A stretch of 64,000 bases of DNA from Strigops habroptila (taxonomy: Eukaryota; Chordata; Aves; Psittaciformes; Psittacidae). How positions within the stretch are numbered: the first letter of the stretch is position 1; every line of letters starts with the position of its first letter. The notes below the pieces were generated by a model. It was not told where the DNA came from and made no database searches. It was given only the letters and a program-made list of their open reading frames with translations. Shown here in pieces: positions 57,301 to 64,000 of the stretch. The translations under genes and the position numbers were made by a program. The stretch covers positions 12,318,501 through 12,382,500 of the forward strand of contig NC_044284.2 in assembly GCF_004027225.2 (NCBI RefSeq). Reading direction: 5' to 3'.

Positions 57301-60300
57301 CAAATTTGTAACACAGAGCAATTTCAGATCTTGTATCCAGCGTCAGTAGACAGCAGATGCAATACCTCAGAAATCATACTTGAAAAATTAATCTCAGTTG
57401 GGTTGGAAATGAGCACTGTCTCATGGATTTAAAATGGGCTGACAAGCTATAAATGAAGGGCAATGATAGATGGTGAGATTAGGAGAAAAAAAACCCAGAA
57501 GCAGTGCAATGTATAAGCACCAGAACAATCTGACTGATGAGGAACATCTATGAGAATTACATAATGTAGCTGAACCAAGGGTGGTACAGTAACCATGTTG
57601 GGAAAAGAACTTAAAAGAGTGGACTGAGAGAATAGTGGAATATAGAAATTAGAAATAATGGGATATTACAAAAGCAAATGAGCATGAAGCAAAGTGTCCT
57701 AACTAGGAACCACAGCCTCCTGAAAAGAAAACTCGCATGATCTATAGACTGGTTTTAAACATTTTTAGATGCCAAAAAACTTGTGGACTAACTTCCTTTA
57801 CAGATGGGTAAGCTGGGGCAGAGAAGCCTCATTCCCTGCCAATACATGACTTGACTGCACATTTACTTGCCTGGTCACTTCTTGTGTGTGTAGCATTACA
57901 TTTCTCTCTATTTTAGAATTATTAGCATCTATTTACTTCCATTATGTTACTGGTCATTACTACCATGTAAGCAAGCAAAGAAATTTAGCTTTGTGCAGCC
58001 AACTGGCAATGTATCAGCATGTGGCCATCCACCATTTTCCACCTTTCTATGGAAAAAAGCAGGCTGGCTGCAATGCAAAGGAGCCCTCTATACCCACAAA
58101 GGAGCAGGATTTAACTCAGTAATGCAGCTCAAACAGAGAATGAGCATTGATTACCCATGTCATCATATAACAAGTGTATTGACCCTTTCACTTGTTCCTT
58201 AATCCACACTAATAAATAGTTTCCCTCCACACCCTCTGTCTTCTATTTGTCATATTATCATGTTGGCTTAAAAACACTAGTGCTCAAACAAAAAACTATA
58301 CTCAAGCTCAGTGATGTATGTACTTTTGTGTTGCAAATATCTGCTGTAAGATAGTCTTGGTTTCTGATATTCCCATCCAATGGTCTAGCAGGGCCTTCAT
58401 AATCTAAGGACTTTTCCAAACATAGCAGGTAGCTGTCATTCAAGCCTAGAAGTGCTGTCAAGGTGACAGGTATCTGGTCAGACCAGGAGTCACAACTACT
58501 TTTACAATTTAACAATCTTGGGTAAAACCAAATCAATAAACTGACTGAGGCTATTTCTGAGAAAGAAGAAAGAAATGAAGAAAGAAAAAGTATAGAGGTG
58601 AAGATTTCATGAGGTAGATTAGTAACAACTACAAGGCAGCCTCTAGCTATTTTTATCCCCAGCTGCACTTCCTCAATTCTGCTAGCTGCTACTGAAGCAC
58701 CACTTATTGATTCACACATTTTTCTGTTCCACTATCATAAGAAATGTTCATTCAGATTCAAAATAAGAACAATAAGATCACAGGTTTGCACTCTAATGCT
58801 AAGTAGATGTTTTTTCTCAGTGTACTGCAAAAAATAATTTCAACATCTAATTAGTCAGAAAATTACAGGAAGACCACAGTGGATTTGAATTACTTTAACT
58901 AGCCAAAAGTCAAATTCTATTAATCTAGCATAAAGGTTGAGTGTATATTATATATGTATATATATATTTTTTTTCCCCTCATTGCATGGCCATAGCCTGA
59001 GAGTGTATCTGTTATTATTACTAACCAGTAGTTTAGTTTTATAAGGGTACTAATACTGCCAGAAGACTAATTTTTCAGGTTCTGAATCTAAATGTAAACA
59101 GATTTAAACAACCAGCATGCCTGAAAGGCTTAAAATTTTACCTGCCTCCAGAAGGCTGAATGTTTTACTGGACAGAAATAAAACTAAATTTTCCATTTTC
59201 CATGTATCCCTAAAATTTTCACAGCTACACTGGTTTTCAAACAGGAAATCTGACTAATTTGCTCTCAAAATCTGTATAATCATCAGCTGTTATTAAAAAG
59301 CTTTTATTGACTAACAGTTTGCACAAGTAATGCAAACTTCCAAAAGCCTGAAGTTAATAAAGGGCTTGGAACATCAAACTCAGCCCAATCTCCAAGTTCT
59401 TGTGGTTTTTACTCTATTATTGTTGTTGGCAGAATGTGGGCCAGGGTCAAATGATAATGTCCTGCTACAGGAAGATTGCTTGGGGAAGGAGTTGTTTTCT
59501 CTCCAGGGTCACCAGTGCCACTGACACCTCCCAGAAGTCAGCCTAGGTTTCAAATAGCTGTGCAAAACTCATACTAACCACAGATTTTTCTCATCTGAGA
59601 AACACAATGCAACATAGAAAGGCAGTTTTCCGCTAGCTGCGAGGTGTGCCTTCACCATATTGCACTAATGAAGTATTTCTTCCTCACAGTTTCATCCACC
59701 CTAATGCATTTCTATTATGTATTTTACATTCAACCCTCCTGTTCTTTTGTATTTGCTGTTCTTCTCTCTCCCCCCTTTTTCAGTCACTCAGAGTCTGCTA
59801 CCTTGCAGGAAGTCAGAAAGGAGTATTTCAGTAAGCCAACCCCCATAGCCATCTGTGTTATACGCTTGGTCTTGTAAGGAGCCTATCCATAAGCCTCTGA
59901 ATTGAAGCTAACTTCTTCCGATAGCTCTGTCCTGTAGTGGAATTCAATCACCCACTGAATTGTGAGTCTGCCTGAATGTTTGGGATTCCAAAGACAGAGC
60001 CTCAACTTATATTTACAGGGGCCTCACTGTGACCAAGGCAGGTAAAGCAGCCACCAGCATGCCATGTACCAGATCCCAGCATGATATGCAGTAATGACCT
60101 GTCAGGGAAGCAGGCTGTGTACCACCACACTGTGAAATATCCTGGGGGACTCTATGAATTCAGCATGCCTTCAGGCAAGAATGAAGTCACACATTCAAAT
60201 ATTGTTTCATGCTTTCCTTTTAGGGTGTTTCATCCCTTTCTTTGGTCTGTTCTAATCTATATTTCTAAAAATTTTCAAAATAAAGAGAAAGCCCTGAAAA

Positions 60301-63300
60301 GACAATTCCAACCTTCCCACAAAAGGGCTGTATATCTTGGAGGTTTCAGATTTTTTCATACCTTCCTCCCCTTTTTATCTCAGTAGGGGTTTCAAAAGGC
60401 AGCCAGAAAAAAATGTTTTTTTTCAGAATTATCTGATCATTTTAAACAGGAATTGATCGCTTTCTTTTCTTATCTTCACAATTTGGCAGCTGTTTTCAAG
60501 TAAGAAGTGTGTGTTGATGTGGGACTTGGAAGCAGCTTGCAAAAAGTCCTGGAGAATAAAGGAAATTTAATTTCACACGCTTGTTGCAATAGAATGGTGC
60601 ACACGGACAGGGAAACCTCCACTGGAGGTAACAATAAAGCCCAAGTCCTTTACTTGCAAATGCCTTTGTTTGCTGATTTTATTTTTTCTTTAAGCAAACA
60701 CAGTAGTTCTGCCATTTTAGTGATCTTGAATCTTTTGTTTTTTCTCCTGCACTACTGATGTTCCCAGGTACATTGTAGATTGCCAAAGTGTTGTCTCATA
60801 GGGTTGCTAATGCTCTGTCGCTCTGTCCTCCCCGCCAGCTACTGCTCTGGCACGGAGCCTAGCTCAGCCTGTGAAGGGCTGAGGCAGTCTGCCCCACCAC
60901 TGCATGAAGCCTAGAACTTCAACTCTGGGGCCATAAGAAACTCAGGGTTGCCAAGATTACATGTTTTGCCAAGGTCATGCAAGAAGGGGCAAACCAGATT
61001 TCCTTGCTTATGATGAAATGTAGTAAGAGCCTGCTCCTACTTAGAAAATGTTTGTGGTTACAATAGGAAGGGATTTCCATTTTCTAAGCATTATTGTTAT
61101 TCCTATCATTGTAAAGCATTGGCCAGAAGATTTTTTTTTTTCCTTCTGTGCCCAGCCCCTGTTAAAAAGGAGGGTTTAAATATACTCAAAGGAGCATCAT
61201 ACATAGCCTAAAAAAAATCTGTGTGTGAAAGTGCTATAAATGGCTCACAGAGACATGAGTCAGATGGAAAAAAAATACAGTTCAGATATCTGTAAAGGTC
61301 TGCATTCAGAGCCTAAAATGGTTTTAATTCCATGGAATATAAAATAGAAGTGTAGGCATGCACTTCATTTTCTCAGCAAGCTCTCACTGATAACAGCAAT
61401 TCATAAGCTTGGAGCTATACATTGTTCCACTTGAGAGCTAAAACTCAGTGTCATAGACAAGAGCCACCACTGCCAGAAAACACCACTCTTCCCCCCACCC
61501 TGCCCCATCATTAGAGTTCATTAAAGAGTTGAATTGCTAGCCTTTCTACAGAGAGCTGCAAAATAATGGTTATGGGAGGAAACAATACTTAAGGGGGAAA
61601 AGTCAGACGACTTTGATCAAAAAAATTCTGTGTCCCTTGTTGAAATGGGCTCATGGGCCAGGAATATATGGCTTGCCAAAATAAATACATATATTTTACT
61701 GAATAGCACAGCATAAAATCTACATATCTTGTTGAAATATTCAGTGAGTCACTCCTGCCCTACAAGTGTGTTATTATATCCCCTCATTCTAAATACAAAC
61801 AGCTGCAGAGAGATTTTTGCCACACTTCACATATATCAAGGATAGCAGATGTAGCAGCCTCCTTTTGGTAGCATACATTCTTTCCTGTACTGGACCTGTC
61901 TCTTAGGTATATAAACGAAGATGGGATTATGTCTTTGCGGGAGGAGCAGGTGAATGAATCACAAAAAAGCCTCAGTCAGTCTGTGGATAAAACATGATCA
62001 TTTACCAGGCTTTGTGTCTAAATAAAGAGCTGCAAAGAAATGGCCTGATTTGAGAAAGTGGTAGAAAGAAAGGAACTGGTGGAGGGATGCTTATTTTTTA
62101 AAACATGGGTCTCAACCCATTGAGTCACTATCTAACTTTTGACTAGTGTTCCTCACTATTCTTGTCTGTTCCCGTAAGCAAGCAAAAGCATGGTTGTGAG
62201 GGGGGTAAAGGTGACAGTTCTGTTCCATAATGTATTCAGCCAAGGTGCCCTTATTCATGTATTATACACATGGGCATTTTTAATATGCAGGCTGCAGCTA
62301 TTTAAAACCTTGCTAATGCTTCATGGAAAAAAATGAATTGGTCTACTGAGGTTTCACCTATACAGCATGTCTATTTTCCCCCTCACTATTTTATAACTAG
62401 TGGCATTTGCTCTAACGCTAAATCTTTGTCACTAAAGAGTTTGTTTGATTTTGCTCTGAGATGCTTGGCTAAAGTTAGAAACCTCACTGACATCTCTCCG
62501 TGTCTGCAGTGATGATACAAACCGATCTCTGTTTTCAGAGAGAGAGCTTCTGCGTTTCTGAAAATGGGTGTAATGTCCTGCTCTCTCTCAGGTATGTCAG
62601 CAAGACATACCTGAGCAGTATGGTGAGCAAGAACCATGTGGTTTGGTTTGGTCCACTCTAAAACTAACAATATTTAAGTCCTTCAGATTTGTATTAGTGT
62701 CATAGTCGCATCTAGTGTGTCTAAAATGAGCATTGAAATCGATGGCTGACCTGCCCTTCCCAGTATTCATTAATCAGAAAGATTTTTAATTTTTTTTTCT
62801 TGTTGTAAGCACAATATTTCTGAAAAGAAGACTATTCAGACCTGGTCTTTTTGATACTGTTACAGTAATAAATGTACATGTTTAATTTATCTGAACCATT
62901 TTACAGGCAACTGATATTTTCTTACTGATTCTGTTTGGCAAGGTGATTAAAGCTTTTGCAAGTACATATCAGGAAATTCCTAAACTATTAAAGATTATTA
63001 ATATTCTATCCCTTTGCATCAAATTACTCAGATACACAGATAAAGCCAATAGTTAATGTTAAAGACATCACACAGCTGAAGAATAACAAGATAATATGTA
63101 CAGAAATGGTTCTCATCCAGTTGCCCAGACAAACATAACTCGGTTCTTACATGAAAGGGCTCTGGCTCATCGGCATATGAATTGTGTTAATATCACAATT
63201 CCTCTGCCTCTCCAACTACCTTTGGGTACCAAAATACCCACAAGAAATAAGATATCATGACCATCTTCAATGATAGGCCAGATATTCAGTTTGTTTGAAG

Positions 63301-64000
63301 AGCAGCGATCTCCTGTTGTTCAAAGTCTTAGTCATGTCTGCTAAAGTGCCTAAAAATAAATGCATTTAAAGTTTGTCATGGCCCTTGCACAGGCTTTTTC
63401 TTTTTAGGATAGTAATTTGAATCCAGCACAGTTCAGCAGAAATGAGCTGGAATTATCCTCCTAAACAGGCAGTTGTTTGTAGCTGCTGGAAGGAAGAGGT
63501 CACAGGTCTCGCTCTGCTTCCCAGGCTACTGCTGCTTCTGTCAGGAGTGACAACTACCAAGTAACGGACTTATTGGGCATCTCAGCAGAAGGGTTACAAA
63601 TTGAATTAAAAGGCAACTGATTATTTAATGTCTTAGGAAGAGTCAAACCCATACTCTAGATGAGAATTGTTAATACTTCTGTTCACAGTTGCCCAATAAT
63701 ACACAGTGCATGTGTATAGTGCGTAAAGAAACTTGCTGTTTAGATGAAAGTTGTAAATAACTATTATCTTAACACACAGAAGATATTATATGCACAAATT
63801 ATCCATTACCATTGTTATTAGCATTGAAGTATTAAATATGATAATTCTAGACATTTCACTATTTGGCCTGCAAGACTTTTTGAGGACTTCAATAAAATAT
63901 TTTTCATAAATGTGTTCACATGCATACATGGTAAATACTTCTATGCAGCTCACCATTATTGCAGTTTCAGTGCTGCATTTTACGGGCTTTATTCTACCGC
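51393..64000. other. AT-rich sequence to the window end, no gene seen
   Basis: No supported gene. There are short homopolymers (52941-52959, 57176-57192) and one TA microsatellite. Two short, more GC-rich stretches (about 54180-54370 and 60790-60960) stand out from the background, but show no continuous frame with splice sites. The block is best read as intergenic desert or part of a very large intron. Confidence 0.5.
58942..58974. repeat. TA-rich microsatellite followed by a T-run
   Basis: Imperfect TA dinucleotides (TATATTATATATGTATATAT...) running into TTTTTTTT. Confidence 0.85.

Noticed and set aside
58258-58719. 153-codon minus-strand frame
   Set aside because: No recognisable domain or codon signal. 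It lies in AT-rich sequence without splice context and is probably random.

Overview
This is a bird-type nuclear DNA window. It contains CR1 LINE tails with the typical ATTCTATG-like 3' ends, one longer CR1 fragment with part of its reverse transcriptase, and a solo LTR of the avian ERVL-like kind. There is no operon structure. The right-hand 35 kb is AT-rich and apparently gene-free. Species and chromosome cannot be read from the sequence.

Left part (1282-28647): two head-to-tail copies of a 9.9-kb block. Copy A is 1282-11189 and copy B is 11190-28647. Copy B is longer because a ~2.52-kb sub-unit inside it is present as three full units plus a partial fourth (13311-22432). Each block carries a minus-strand, multi-exon gene that I assembled by hand from splice sites and phases: a CpG-rich promoter and exon 1 with a signal peptide, five short phase 1-1 exons giving a cysteine-poor stalk, a transmembrane exon, a small cytoplasmic exon, and a proline-rich terminal exon followed by AATAAA. 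In copy A all nine exons join in one frame to give a 348-residue single-pass type I membrane protein, which I do not recognise. The amplified sub-unit in copy B is exactly the terminal module of this gene (transmembrane exon, tail exons, 3' UTR) plus a 952-bp spacer absent from copy A. Copy B is therefore one 5' gene body facing four successive copies of the membrane/tail module. As assembled, copy B has single-base losses in exons 2 and 5 and in two of the four tail exons. Many similar single-base indels occur around exons 1-6, so sequencing error and real decay are both possible.

Regulatory-looking sequence in the block: a CpG-rich promoter with GCN-type repeats in the 5' UTR, a ~60-bp minisatellite upstream with a CTCF-like core in each unit, and a perfect palindromic steroid-receptor-like element in intron 5.

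Right part (28648-64000): no supportable host gene. It holds CR1 tails (29757, 35181, 49590), a 1.1-kb CR1 fragment with a mutated reverse transcriptase motif (41062-42125), a 234-bp direct duplication (42248 and 45454), a 172-bp near-perfect inverted repeat flanking 1.3 kb (48250-49897), a solo LTR (50826-51392) and simple repeats. It reads as an intergenic desert or a very large intron.
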